In this document: one piece after another, positions 1 to 6,459 of the stretch
How the letters are laid out: each line of letters opens with the position of its first letter
Position numbering within the stretch: the first letter of the stretch is position 1
Assembly: GCA_023150845.1 (NCBI GenBank)
Contig: JAKLKD010000042.1
Location: 1 to 33,248, forward strand
Length of the DNA: 33,248 nucleotides
DNA from: Myxococcota bacterium
Lineage (GTDB): Bacteria; Myxococcota_A; UBA796; CAJQPC01
Direction of reading: 5' to 3'
The notes under the pieces: model-generated
The model's database searches: none
Told to the model about the DNA's origin: nothing
Seen by the model: only the letters and a program-made list of their open reading frames with translations
Translations under genes and position numbers: made by a program

Positions 1-1
1 C

Positions 2-415
2 GCGAAGGCCCCGCCGCCCGCCGCGGTCACCCCGCCGGTCTTGACGCCGACGCCCGCGCCGCCTCCGCCCCGCGCAGGCCTCGTCGTCCACCCGCACCTG
101 CCCGACACGCCGCCGACGGAGCTGCCCACGGCCGCCCACGAGGCGCTCATGAACCGGCCCGGCGCCGTCGTCGACATCTCCCAGCTCAGCGGCCTTGGCG
201 TCCAGGGGGATCCCAGCCGTATGGCCGAGAAGGGCCCCGGCAAGTGGACCGAGCAGGGTCGCTCCACCGAGGAGCTCGGCGCGATCATCAAGAACTCGAG
301 CCCCGTGCGCAGCCTTGACCTGGAGTCCCCCCGGGGCGGCGCCTGGGCCTGGCTCGTCGTCGTGCTGGCCGTCTTGGGCCTCGGCGCCTTGGCGTGGTGG
401 CTCCTGCAGTCCTGA
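2..415 (+). CDS. C-terminal part of a tail-anchored protein, cut by the window edge
   Basis: The reading frame is open to the left edge, so the true start lies outside the window; a TTG at 41 is not convincing because Ala/Pro-rich coding continues upstream of it. What is visible is a Pro/Ala/Thr-rich low-complexity linker (roughly the first 45 residues), then about 65 residues of polar sequence, then one strongly hydrophobic segment near the end (WAWLVVVLAVLGLGALAWWLL) with only two residues after it. This is the layout of a protein whose soluble part is in the cytoplasm and which is held in the inner membrane by a C-terminal helix, or the end of a kinase or FHA-type signalling protein. No family is recognisable from the fragment. 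The next gene starts 35 bases downstream on the same strand. Confidence 0.6.
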   Translation, partial: AKAPPPAAVTPPVLTPTPAPPPPRAGLVVHPHLPDTPPTELPTAAHEALMNRPGAVVDISQLSGLGVQGDPSRMAEKGPGKWTEQGRSTEELGAIIKNSSPVRSLDLESPRGGAWAWLVVVLAVLGLGALAWWLLQS

Positions 416-450
416 GCGGGCCAGGGTAAGCTGGTCCCCGGAGACACCCC

Positions 451-1578
451 ATGCGCCAGCACGCTCTCGTCGCCTCCCTCCTCCTCGTGGCCTGCGGTGA
501 TAAGCCCGACGACGGCCCCATCTACAACGGGGAGACCGGCGACACCTACGTCCCGTGGCCCGACGACACCGCCTCCGGCACCGACGACGACGGCGACGGC
601 TTCACCGTCGAGGCGGGCGACTGCGACGACGGCGACGTCTACGTCAACCCCGGCTGGACCGAGAACGAGGCCGAGGGCAACGCCGCCGACGGCAAAGACA
701 ACGACTGCGACGGCTACGTCGATGAGTCCTTCCGAGGCATCGTCGTGCTCCAGCAGGGCGACGGCAGCTCCCCGGCGCGAATCGTCGGCGTCGATGACTT
801 CGGCGACACGGAGTGGGAGGTGCCGCTCGACGACCCCACGCTCATCCCGTACTTCATGGCGCCGGGGCTCGACTCGGGCTGGCTCATCGGCACCTTGGGC
901 TCCCACGACGGCGCCGCCGAGGTGACCATCGCGCTCTACTCCGTGAGCGCCGAGGGCAACACCACGCTCCTGTGGGACCTCAGCGACCCCGAGGTCTACG
1001 AGTTCGGCCTCGGCGGCGTCGCGGCGCACCCCGACGGCTACTACCTCGTCTGCACTGGCGACACCGTCTCGGCCCTGGAGCCCGACGGCTCGGCGCTCAC
1101 CCCCTTGATGACCTCAGACCCCGAGGCCGACTTCTTCAGCTTCGACGTCGCCGTAGACGGCGTCACCGGGGAGATCGGCGTCTTTGGCCTCTACGGCGAG
1201 TTCGCCCTCATCAGCCGCGACGGCGCCGTCGAGGTCAAGCGCCCCCTGGACCCCGACAACATCGAGTACGTCGTCTGGTCCGGCATCAAACGCGCGGACG
1301 GCTGGTACTCCGGCGGCTCCGGCACCTCGGGCTGGCGTGTGATGCGCTTCAACGTGAGCCAGAACGACTGGGTCGAGAAGATCAGCTTCGACGAGGAGTG
1401 GACGCCGCACTTCTTAGAGACCGACGACGTCAACGGCGGCTTCTTCGTGTCGTCTACGGACGCGACCTACCCCATCGTCTGGCGGCTCTCCGAGGAGGAC
1501 GGCACCGCCGCGCCCTTCTTCCGCTCGCCCTATGAGGACTTCGACTTCCAGCTCTGGGACCTCTACACCCGCTACTGA
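451..1578 (+). CDS. Lipoprotein with MopE-type putative metal-binding motif
   Basis: A 375-residue secreted lipoprotein. It starts with a short signal peptide ending in a lipobox (LLVAC, lipidated Cys15), preceded by GGAG at 440-443 ahead of the ATG. Residues about 43-92 form an Asp/Gly-rich stretch with DDDGDG, then GDCDDGD, then PG, then DNDCDGYVDE. This is the arrangement of the 'putative metal-binding motif' (MopE/PF11617) common in myxobacterial surface proteins; calcium or copper binding is inferred from that family. The remaining 280 residues have repeated short beta-strand-like units with Trp/Gly/Asp turns, suggesting a beta-propeller-like fold, but no domain is identified with certainty. 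It probably sits on the outer membrane. Its stop codon lies inside the palindrome at 1573-1591. Confidence 0.85.
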   Translation: MRQHALVASLLLVACGDKPDDGPIYNGETGDTYVPWPDDTASGTDDDGDGFTVEAGDCDDGDVYVNPGWTENEAEGNAADGKDNDCDGYVDESFRGIVVLQQGDGSSPARIVGVDDFGDTEWEVPLDDPTLIPYFMAPGLDSGWLIGTLGSHDGAAEVTIALYSVSAEGNTTLLWDLSDPEVYEFGLGGVAAHPDGYYLVCTGDTVSALEPDGSALTPLMTSDPEADFFSFDVAVDGVTGEIGVFGLYGEFALISRDGAVEVKRPLDPDNIEYVVWSGIKRADGWYSGGSGTSGWRVMRFNVSQNDWVEKISFDEEWTPHFLETDDVNGGFFVSSTDATYPIVWRLSEEDGTAAPFFRSPYEDFDFQLWDLYTRY

Positions 1579-1591
1579 CCATCGGTCAGTA
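1573..1591. promoter_or_regulatory. Perfect 8+8 bp palindrome, operator or terminator
   Basis: TACTGACC-ATC-GGTCAGTA, two perfect 8-base arms with a 3-base centre, overlapping the stop codon of the upstream lipoprotein and lying about 80 bases before the lipoprotein/regBA operon. It has the size and symmetry of TetR-type operators. It could also fold as a short terminator hairpin, though no T-tract follows. The core GACC-N3-GGTC recurs at 19210-19220. Confidence 0.45.
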
Positions 1592-1671
1592 ATCGCCGCG
1601 GCTTGGGCGCGACATTGGGCCGCACCCCGATCCCGGGCCTGTGTGGATAAGCTCGGGGGTGGAGGAACCTG

Positions 1672-2043
1672 ATGCTGATCATGCTCGCCGCGCTGGGCTG
1701 CGCCCACAAAGACCACGCCGCCGACAGCACCTCGGGGCCCTCCGTAGCCTTCCTCGCCCCGGCGGACGGCGAGCTTGTGGCGCTCGGTGAGCACACGGTG
1801 TCCCTCGTCGTCGAGGGCTTCACCTTGGCCGAGGTGGAGCGCCACAACGAGGGCACCCCCGAAGGTTTTGTGCGGCTCAGCCTCGACGGCGAGCCGGTCA
1901 TCGAGAGCGGCCTCACCCAGCTCCCGTACACGCTGACCGACACCGGCCCGCACACCCTGACGGCGGAGCTGTTCTACAGCGACGGCGACGCCTTGGAGCC
2001 CGCGGTGAGCGCCACGGTGGCCATCACAGGGGTCGTCGAGTGA
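1672..2043 (+). CDS. Small lipoprotein, first gene of the regBA operon
   Basis: A 123-residue predicted lipoprotein. A strong ribosome-binding site (GGAGGA, 1661-1666) fixes the ATG at 1672. The signal peptide is unusually short: only nine residues precede the lipobox Cys10 (LAALGC) and there is no basic n-region. The mature part looks like a single Ig-like or beta-sandwich domain with alternating hydrophobic strands. It resembles the next gene product (VEGF..L......G.V.L.L.G and the closing ..L.ELFYSD), so the two are probably diverged tandem duplicates. It overlaps the next gene by GTGA (start 2040, stop 2041-2043), so the two are likely translationally coupled. The function is not recognised. 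Its position suggests an envelope partner or output of the RegB sensor encoded two genes downstream. Confidence 0.8.
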   Translation: MLIMLAALGCAHKDHAADSTSGPSVAFLAPADGELVALGEHTVSLVVEGFTLAEVERHNEGTPEGFVRLSLDGEPVIESGLTQLPYTLTDTGPHTLTAELFYSDGDALEPAVSATVAITGVVE

Positions 2044-2402
2044 GCCGTGTGTGGCCTTGGCTGCCGCTCTTGGCCGCCTGTGGCTGCGGGCCCGGCGAGA
2101 TCACCATCCTGAGCCCCGAGGCTGGCGAGTCCATCTGCGGCGACCCGATGTTGCTCAGCGTGGCCGTAGACGGCTTCCGCCTCGTGGCGCCGACCGCGGA
2201 CGAGACCCGCCGGGAGGGCCGTGGGCACCTCGACGTGCTGCTCAACGGCCAAGAGACGGCGATGATCTGGGCCGAGGAGGCGCGCATCGGCGTCGAGCCC
2301 GGCCTCTGGCGCCTGCGGGTTGAGCTGTCTTACGACGACCACAGCCCCACCGGCGCCTTTGACGAGCTGGACCTCACCGTGGACCCGGAGCTCTGCCCGT
2401 GA
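2040..2402 (+). CDS. Small lipoprotein, paralogue of the preceding gene
   Basis: A 120-residue predicted lipoprotein starting at GTG 2040, inside the stop of the gene before it. The signal peptide ends at a lipobox with Cys14 (LLAAC; Cys16 is the alternative). The mature domain follows the same strand pattern as its upstream neighbour (VDGF.L, L.VLLNG, L.VELSYDD), which supports a tandem duplication followed by strong divergence. The C-terminus has a lone Cys (ELCP) that could form a disulfide. The stop codon at 2400-2402 overlaps the GTG start of the histidine kinase at 2399, so the two lipoproteins and the kinase form one coupled translation unit. No known family is assigned. Confidence 0.78.
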   Translation: MSRVWPWLPLLAACGCGPGEITILSPEAGESICGDPMLLSVAVDGFRLVAPTADETRREGRGHLDVLLNGQETAMIWAEEARIGVEPGLWRLRVELSYDDHSPTGAFDELDLTVDPELCP

Positions 2403-3628
2403 CCACGCCCCTCTCCGACGCCACCTCGGCCTGGACGACGCTCTCCCGGCTGCGCTGGCTGGCGGCGGCGGCGCAGCTCTTTGTGCTCGGCCTCGTGATC
2501 TTGGCGGACTTGCGGCTCCCCTACGCGGAGATCTTCGGCGTCGCCGTCGTCACCGCGAGCTCCAACCTGCTCTTGGCGCGGCTCGTCTCCGTGTCGCGGC
2601 GGGTTCAGGTCGCCGTGGTGCTCGACATCGTGCTGCTCACGGTGCTGCTCGGCCTCGCCGGGGGGCCACACAACCCCTTCACGGCGCTCTACCTCGTGCA
2701 CACCGCGCTCTCCGCGGCGCTCTTGGGCCCGCGCTGGACCTGGGGCGTGGCCTTGCTCTCCACCTTCGGCTACGCGGCGCTGTTCCCGCTGCATTACCCC
2801 GTGCACGCGCTGATGCAGCACCACGACCCCACGGCGCACCTGCGCGGCATGTGGGTCGCCTTCGCCATCACCTCCGTCGCCATCGCCTTCTTTGTGGCCC
2901 GGCTCGCCGCCGTGGCCCGGGACCAGCGCGAGGCCCTGGTCGCCGCCGCCGCCCGGGCGGATCGCCTCGCGTCCTTGACCACTCTGGCCGCCGGGGCCGC
3001 CCATGAGCTCGGCAGCCCGCTCACCACCATCGCCATCGCCGCGAAGGAGCTCGAGAACGGCGCGCGGCGGGCGGGCCGGGAGAGCGACGCTGAAGACGCC
3101 AAGCTCATCGGCGAAGAGACCGCGCGCTGCCGGGAGATCCTCCAGGAGATCGCCGGGCGCGCCGGGACCGGCGTCGGTGAGGCCCCGGAGCGTGTCGACG
3201 GCGAGTGGCTCGCGGCGGAGCTGCGCCGGGCGCTCGGCGAGGCGCTCTGGGCGCGGGTAGACGTGGCGCCGGGCCGGGAGTTCTGGGCCATCTTGCCGCC
3301 GCGCACCTTCGGCCGGGCCGTGGTCACCCTCGTTCGGAACGCCTTGGAGGCCTCCCCCGAGGACCAGCGCGTGAGCGTGCTCCTGCGCCGGGACGACGCG
3401 GCGGTGGAGGTGGAGGTCGTCGATCGGGGCGTGGGCCTGAGCGCCGCCTTGGCCGCCCGGGTCGGCGAGCCCTTCTTCACCACCCGGGCGCCGGGCCAGG
3501 GCCTCGGCCTCGGCGTGTTCTTGGCCCGGGCCTTCGTCGAGCAGACCGGCGGGGAGATGAGCTTCCAGTCCACGCCGGGCCGGGGCACGCGGGTGGTCCT
3601 GCGCTGGCCCGCGGTGACGAGCGGTTAG
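2399..3628 (+). CDS. regB: RegB/PrrB-type redox-sensing histidine kinase
   Basis: A 409-residue membrane histidine kinase of the RegB/PrrB/ActS family, which senses the redox or quinone state and phosphorylates a RegA-type regulator. Residues 15-170 contain about six hydrophobic helices. Residues 88-94 read GGPHNPF, matching the family's quinone-binding signature GGxxNPF. The H-box (AHELGSPLTTI) has phospho-acceptor His202. Cys244, in ARCREIL, corresponds to the redox-active cysteine of Rhodobacter RegB (Cys265). The ATPase domain has an N-box (RNALEA, about 313), a DRGVGL box (342) and GQGLGLG (366). The start is GTG 2399, overlapping the upstream stop. The regulator gene follows after 38 bases. 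Unlike many regB genes, it has no senC/prrC copper-chaperone neighbour; two lipoprotein genes occupy that place. Confidence 0.9.
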   Translation: MTTPLSDATSAWTTLSRLRWLAAAAQLFVLGLVILADLRLPYAEIFGVAVVTASSNLLLARLVSVSRRVQVAVVLDIVLLTVLLGLAGGPHNPFTALYLVHTALSAALLGPRWTWGVALLSTFGYAALFPLHYPVHALMQHHDPTAHLRGMWVAFAITSVAIAFFVARLAAVARDQREALVAAAARADRLASLTTLAAGAAHELGSPLTTIAIAAKELENGARRAGRESDAEDAKLIGEETARCREILQEIAGRAGTGVGEAPERVDGEWLAAELRRALGEALWARVDVAPGREFWAILPPRTFGRAVVTLVRNALEASPEDQRVSVLLRRDDAAVEVEVVDRGVGLSAALAARVGEPFFTTRAPGQGLGLGVFLARAFVEQTGGEMSFQSTPGRGTRVVLRWPAVTSG

Positions 3629-3666
3629 AGCAAACTCAGCCCCTGACGGCAACGCGGAGAAGAACG

Positions 3667-4212
3667 ATGTCTGAGCTTCGACCGACCTTGTTGGTGGTGG
3701 ACGACGACGAGCGCCTCCGGGAGCGCCTGCAGCGGGCCCTGCGTGACCGCGGCTACGAGGTGCGTGGCGCGGGCTCGGCGAAGGAGGCGCTCTCCTTGGC
3801 CCGGGAGGAGACCCCGGAGCACGCGCTCTTGGACCTCCGCCTGCCCGACGGCGGCGGCCTGCAGCTCCTCCGAGAGCTGCGCGACCTCGACCCGACCATC
3901 AACATCGTCGTGCTCACGGGCTACGGCAGCATCGCCACGGCGCTTGAGGCCGTGCGCCTGGGCGCCACGCATTACCTCACCAAGCCCGCCGACGCCGACC
4001 AGATCGTCGCCGCCCTGCGCCGGCGTGAGCTCGGCGCCCAGGACGACCCGCCGCCGCCGGAGGTGGTGCCGTCCTTGGCCCGGGCCGAACACGAGCACAT
4101 CGAGCGTGTGCTCGCCGACTGCGGCGGCAACGTCACCCAGGCCGCGAAGTTGTTGGGCCTGCACCGGCGCTCGCTGCAGCGGAAGCTGAGCAAGTATCCG
4201 CCCCGCCGCTGA
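3667..4212 (+). CDS. regA: RegA/PrrA-type response regulator
   Basis: A 181-residue response regulator with a Fis-type DNA-binding helix-turn-helix, the partner of the RegB kinase just upstream. The receiver has the acidic pocket D12-D14, phospho-acceptor Asp56 (LLDLRLP) and Lys106 (YLTKP). The family's four-proline linker is present (PPPP, about 128-131). The DNA-binding end has GGNVTQAAKLLGLHRRSLQR, very close to RegA and PrrA, including the near-invariant HRR-LQRKL part. The size matches the family (about 184 residues). The ATG at 3667 is chosen because it follows GGAGAAG and gives the canonical N-terminus; coding-like sequence before it in this frame is a shadow of regB. In purple bacteria this regulator controls photosynthesis, respiration, and carbon and nitrogen fixation; the targets here are unknown. 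Confidence 0.92.
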   Translation: MSELRPTLLVVDDDERLRERLQRALRDRGYEVRGAGSAKEALSLAREETPEHALLDLRLPDGGGLQLLRELRDLDPTINIVVLTGYGSIATALEAVRLGATHYLTKPADADQIVAALRRRELGAQDDPPPPEVVPSLARAEHEHIERVLADCGGNVTQAAKLLGLHRRSLQRKLSKYPPRR

Positions 4213-4220
4213 CCCCACCC

Positions 4221-4871
4221 TCACCCCCCAAAGGTCGCCACCGTCCAGGGGTGCTCGTGGTGGTCGAGCGCGGCGGGGTCCACGGAGTGCTCGGGGCGCA
4301 GGCGGCTCAAGAGGCGCTGCATGGTGCGGTGGTCACGCTGGCTCATCACGGGGATCCCGGCGCGATCGAGGGTGGCCGCCATGACGCCCATGCCGCGCTG
4401 GAACCGCCGGGGGCTGTCGCTCCGGGCGCCCAAGGAGATCACCTGGGTGCCGCAGGCCGCGCTCATGTCGGTGAGCACGGCGAGCACGACCCCCTCACGC
4501 TGGGCGAGGGTGAGCGCCTCAGCCGCGGCGGCGATGATGCCCGCGGTGCCGTCTTGGCCGTCGTCAAACAAGAAGCGGGCGTGGCCGTCGAGCGCCGCGT
4601 GGCCGTCGCCGTCGTGGAGGTCGGGCATCCGCCGGGGCGTGCCAAACGCCATGTGTTCGGGGCAGACGGGCACCCAGCGCAGGTTGTCCAGCCCCCGCAG
4701 CAGGTCGAGCGCGCGCTCCATGCCGTAGCTGGTGCCGTCGATGCCGCAGCCCCAGGACATCATGCAGCCGCTCACGAGGATGGGCCAGGGGCGCTGGGCG
4801 GTCGGGTCGGGCAAAGTGTCGAGGGCGGCCCAGACGCGGCGGAGGTGGTCGGGGGTCGGCAGGCTGGGCAT
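4221..4871 (-). CDS. DUF523 / TudS-type [4Fe-4S] protein
   Basis: A 216-residue protein of the DUF523 family, whose characterised member TudS is a 2-thiouracil desulfurase using a [4Fe-4S] cluster held by three cysteines. Visible family features are ILVSGCMMSWGCGIDG (Cys36, Cys42), VPVCPEHMAFGTPR (Cys70 and the conserved Pro-Glu), and a later SAACG (Cys140) in the place of the family's SPSCG. The start at 4871 is supported by a GAGAGG ribosome-binding site. The frame stays open far upstream, but that part is the shadow of the neighbouring lipoprotein. It lies 8 bases after the lipoprotein stop and is probably co-transcribed with it. It converges on regA with an 8-base gap. Substrate specificity cannot be judged from sequence. 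Confidence 0.85.
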   Translation of the reverse strand: MPSLPTPDHLRRVWAALDTLPDPTAQRPWPILVSGCMMSWGCGIDGTSYGMERALDLLRGLDNLRWVPVCPEHMAFGTPRRMPDLHDGDGHAALDGHARFLFDDGQDGTAGIIAAAAEALTLAQREGVVLAVLTDMSAACGTQVISLGARSDSPRRFQRGMGVMAATLDRAGIPVMSQRDHRTMQRLLSRLRPEHSVDPAALDHHEHPWTVATFGG

Positions 4872-4879
4872 CGGGCCTC

Positions 4880-5476
4880 TCAGCGTTGGTAGAGCTGGGT
4901 GATCACCGTGCCGTCGCCGCTGAGCGCGGTGATGACGAGGGCGCCGTACCCCTTGGCGTCGTCCGGGGCGGGCACGCAGCCCTTGTGCCCGCCGCCCAGG
5001 GTGACGCCGGGGGCGCTCGCGGTGATCGGCGGGCGCAGCGGCGTCTCGGCGCCCGGGGCGAAGAGCTCGATCTGGGCGGAGACGGTCCCGGTGATGACCA
5101 CCGCCGCGGCGTAACACCCGCCGAGCTCCATCTTCGCGGGCAGGCGGAGCGTCGCGCCGGTGGTGAAGGTGGCGCCCGAGGCGTGGCCGAGGCGGCGCAG
5201 GAAGATCTCGCCTTGCTGTGCGAGCGCCTCGACGGCGGGCATCTGGGCGCTCATCTCCTCGACGCTGAAGGGCAGGGCTGTGCCCTCGGGCTTGGCGTCG
5301 CCTAAGGCCGCGAGCTCACCGCTCGGCCCGGCGGGGTTCCCGGCGCTGGGGTCTCCCGCCGCGCCGGGGTCGGTGAGGGCCGGGTCCCCCTCACCCTCGA
5401 CGGAGCTGACCTCGACGCAGCCCCCGAGGGTGAGGGCCGAGCCGAGCGTCAGGGCCGAGAGGAGCGAGGCGCGCAT
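4880..5476 (-). CDS. Lipoprotein of unknown function
   Basis: A 198-residue predicted lipoprotein. The signal peptide MRASLLSALTLGSALTLGGC places the lipidated cysteine at residue 20. It is followed by a Gly/Pro/Asp/Ser-rich linker (about 25-70) typical of surface-exposed lipoproteins, and a C-terminal domain of about 120 residues with three further cysteines and several strands (GATLRLPAKMELGGCYAAAVV, then HKGCVPAPDDAKGYGALVI). The KGCVPAP / GYGA stretch resembles a small disulfide-stabilised beta domain, but I do not recognise the family. There is no convincing ribosome-binding site. A promoter with a perfect -35 box ends exactly at the ATG, so a leaderless transcript is plausible. The TudS-like gene follows 8 bases later. 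Confidence 0.8.
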   Translation of the reverse strand: MRASLLSALTLGSALTLGGCVEVSSVEGEGDPALTDPGAAGDPSAGNPAGPSGELAALGDAKPEGTALPFSVEEMSAQMPAVEALAQQGEIFLRRLGHASGATFTTGATLRLPAKMELGGCYAAAVVITGTVSAQIELFAPGAETPLRPPITASAPGVTLGGGHKGCVPAPDDAKGYGALVITALSGDGTVITQLYQR

Positions 5477-5482
5477 AGGCGC

Positions 5483-5511
5483 ATCACACGCCAGCGCCGG
5501 GTTGATGTCAA
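5483..5511 (-). promoter_or_regulatory. Sigma-70-type promoter for the lipoprotein, apparently leaderless
   Basis: On the minus strand TTGACA (5511-5506, perfect -35), a 17-base spacer, and TGTGAT (5488-5483, 4 of 6 for -10). The expected start of transcription, about 7 bases further on, coincides with the A of the lipoprotein ATG at 5476. The -35 box overlaps the second stop codon of the interrupted gene upstream. No Shine-Dalgarno sequence is visible before 5476, which fits a leaderless mRNA. Confidence 0.5.
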
Positions 5512-5909
5512 GGAGGGTCGGCGGCCATCCCGACGGCGCAGCGCGCGCCGTAGCCGAGCACGGCGTTGTCGGCGACCGGCGAAGGGACGGGCCGCCAGCC
5601 GCGGGCGAGCCGGGCGTCGAGGAGCTCATCGAGGCTCGGCAGGTGATCCCAGACGGCGACCGCCGTCACCTTGCCCAGTCAGGTCGAGTCGTAGACGAGC
5701 CAGCGGTCCTCGCTGAGGCGCACCGGCACGTCGAGGCTGAACTCGTCCATGGCCCGGGGCTCCTCCACCAGGAGTCCCTCCCCGAACGCCCAGCGGGCGG
5801 CGCGCTCCAGGAGCGTGTGCCGCGCGATCATGCCCTCGATGACGAGGCGCTCCGTGGCGCTCAGGCCGACGTGATCGTAGATGTGGATGGGCGGCGGGGA
5901 GAGGTTCAT
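5508..5909 (-). CDS. Unknown small protein with in-frame TGA: possible selenoprotein or nonsense-interrupted gene
   Basis: The ATG at 5909 opens 76 codons (MNLSPPPIHIYDHVGLS...) ending at a TGA at 5681-5679. The same frame then continues for 56 more codons (LGKVTAVAVWDHLPSLDELL...) to a second TGA at 5510-5508. The part after the first TGA looks fully coding: about 51 of its 56 codons end in G or C, its residue composition is normal, and it contains the regular pattern WDHLPSLDELLDARLARGW. Read through, the product is 133 residues with position 77 either selenocysteine, a mutated Trp/Cys codon, or a sequencing error; a Cys is present at 124. A hairpin with a GGUC loop follows the TGA at SECIS-like distance. 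General reassignment of TGA is excluded, because most genes here end in TGA. The family is not recognised. The conventional reading is 5679-5909. Confidence 0.55.
5641..5671 (-). promoter_or_regulatory. SECIS-like hairpin just after the in-frame TGA
   Basis: On the minus strand, AGGUGA (5671-5666) pairs with UCACCU (5646-5641), and CGGC with GCCG, closing a GGUC tetraloop at 5661-5658. The 3' side has a 7-base bulge (UCUGGGA). Alternatively GACGGC pairs with GCCGUC as one 6-bp upper stem. Seventeen bases separate the TGA from the loop. From memory, the Escherichia coli fdhF SECIS has 18 bases and the same GGUC loop sequence. The hairpin could also arise by chance in GC-rich coding sequence. 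Confidence 0.35.
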
Positions 5910-5922
5910 AGACTCAGCGTAG

Positions 5923-5936
5923 CGAGGCTCACCTCG
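5923..5936. repeat. Short inverted repeat in a divergent intergenic region
   Basis: CGAGG-CTCA-CCTCG, 5-base arms with a 4-base centre, in the 79-base gap between the interrupted gene (-) and the DUF6756-like gene (+). It may be an operator shared by both. No clear promoter boxes were found beside it. Confidence 0.25.
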
Positions 5937-5988
5937 ACAGATCCAGCCCCGGCGACGATGTAAGGGTGATGACAGGAGGGCGAGACCG

Positions 5989-6441
5989 ATGGCCGTAGAC
6001 CCCGAGCTGCTGGAGGAGCTCCGCGCCCTCGCGCCCGGTCTCGGGGTCGTGGAGCTGGCCGAGGCCGACGCCGCCGGGGTGATCCGCCGCGCCCGGGCGA
6101 CCTTTGTTACGCGCCCTAGGGTGACCTGGTGGTGGACGGCGCTCAGGCCGCCGACGGTCACTCTGCCCTACGGGGGGCAGGACGGCCTCACACTGCTCGT
6201 GCGGCTGCTCCCCGCCGAGACGAGGGCGGTGCTCGTGGTCACCGACGACGAGCCCCCGCCTTGGCCTACGTTTGAGGGCGCCATCGGCGACCTCGTCGCG
6301 CTCCTGCGGGAGCTGCGGCCCTTTGAGCTCTGGCTCAGCGCCCGTGAGGCGGACTGGATCGTCTTCGACACCCACCATGACGCCCTGGTCGTGGCCGGGC
6401 CCCTCGTCGCCGCGGCCCAGTCCGTCGAGGCCTCCCGCTGA
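5989..6441 (+). CDS. DUF6756-like protein
   Basis: A 150-residue soluble protein. The start is supported by AGGAGG at 5974-5979. The second half (TDDEPPPWPTFEGAIGDL, then RPFELWLSAREADWIVF, then THHDALVVAG) matches the pattern I associate with the DUF6756 family, in which a conserved F-E-x-W/Y strand precedes W-x-x-x-x-x-HHD-x-L near the C-terminus. That assignment is from memory and should be tested by a profile search. No signal peptide, membrane helix or catalytic signature is visible, so the function is unknown. It is transcribed away from the interrupted gene upstream and converges on the MBL-fold hydrolase with an 18-base gap. Confidence 0.75.
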   Translation: MAVDPELLEELRALAPGLGVVELAEADAAGVIRRARATFVTRPRVTWWWTALRPPTVTLPYGGQDGLTLLVRLLPAETRAVLVVTDDEPPPWPTFEGAIGDLVALLRELRPFELWLSAREADWIVFDTHHDALVVAGPLVAAAQSVEASR

Positions 6442-6459
6442 GGCGCGGGTGCTCGGTCC

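Noticed and set aside
3205-3666. A longer start for the response regulator overlapping regB
   Set aside because: The added 154 residues are Arg/Gly-rich and mirror regB in another frame; ATG 3667 has a ribosome-binding site and gives the normal RegA N-terminus and length.
5477-5678. Treating the stretch after the first TGA as plain intergenic DNA
   Set aside because: The codon bias and protein-like composition in the same frame argue that it is, or recently was, coding.
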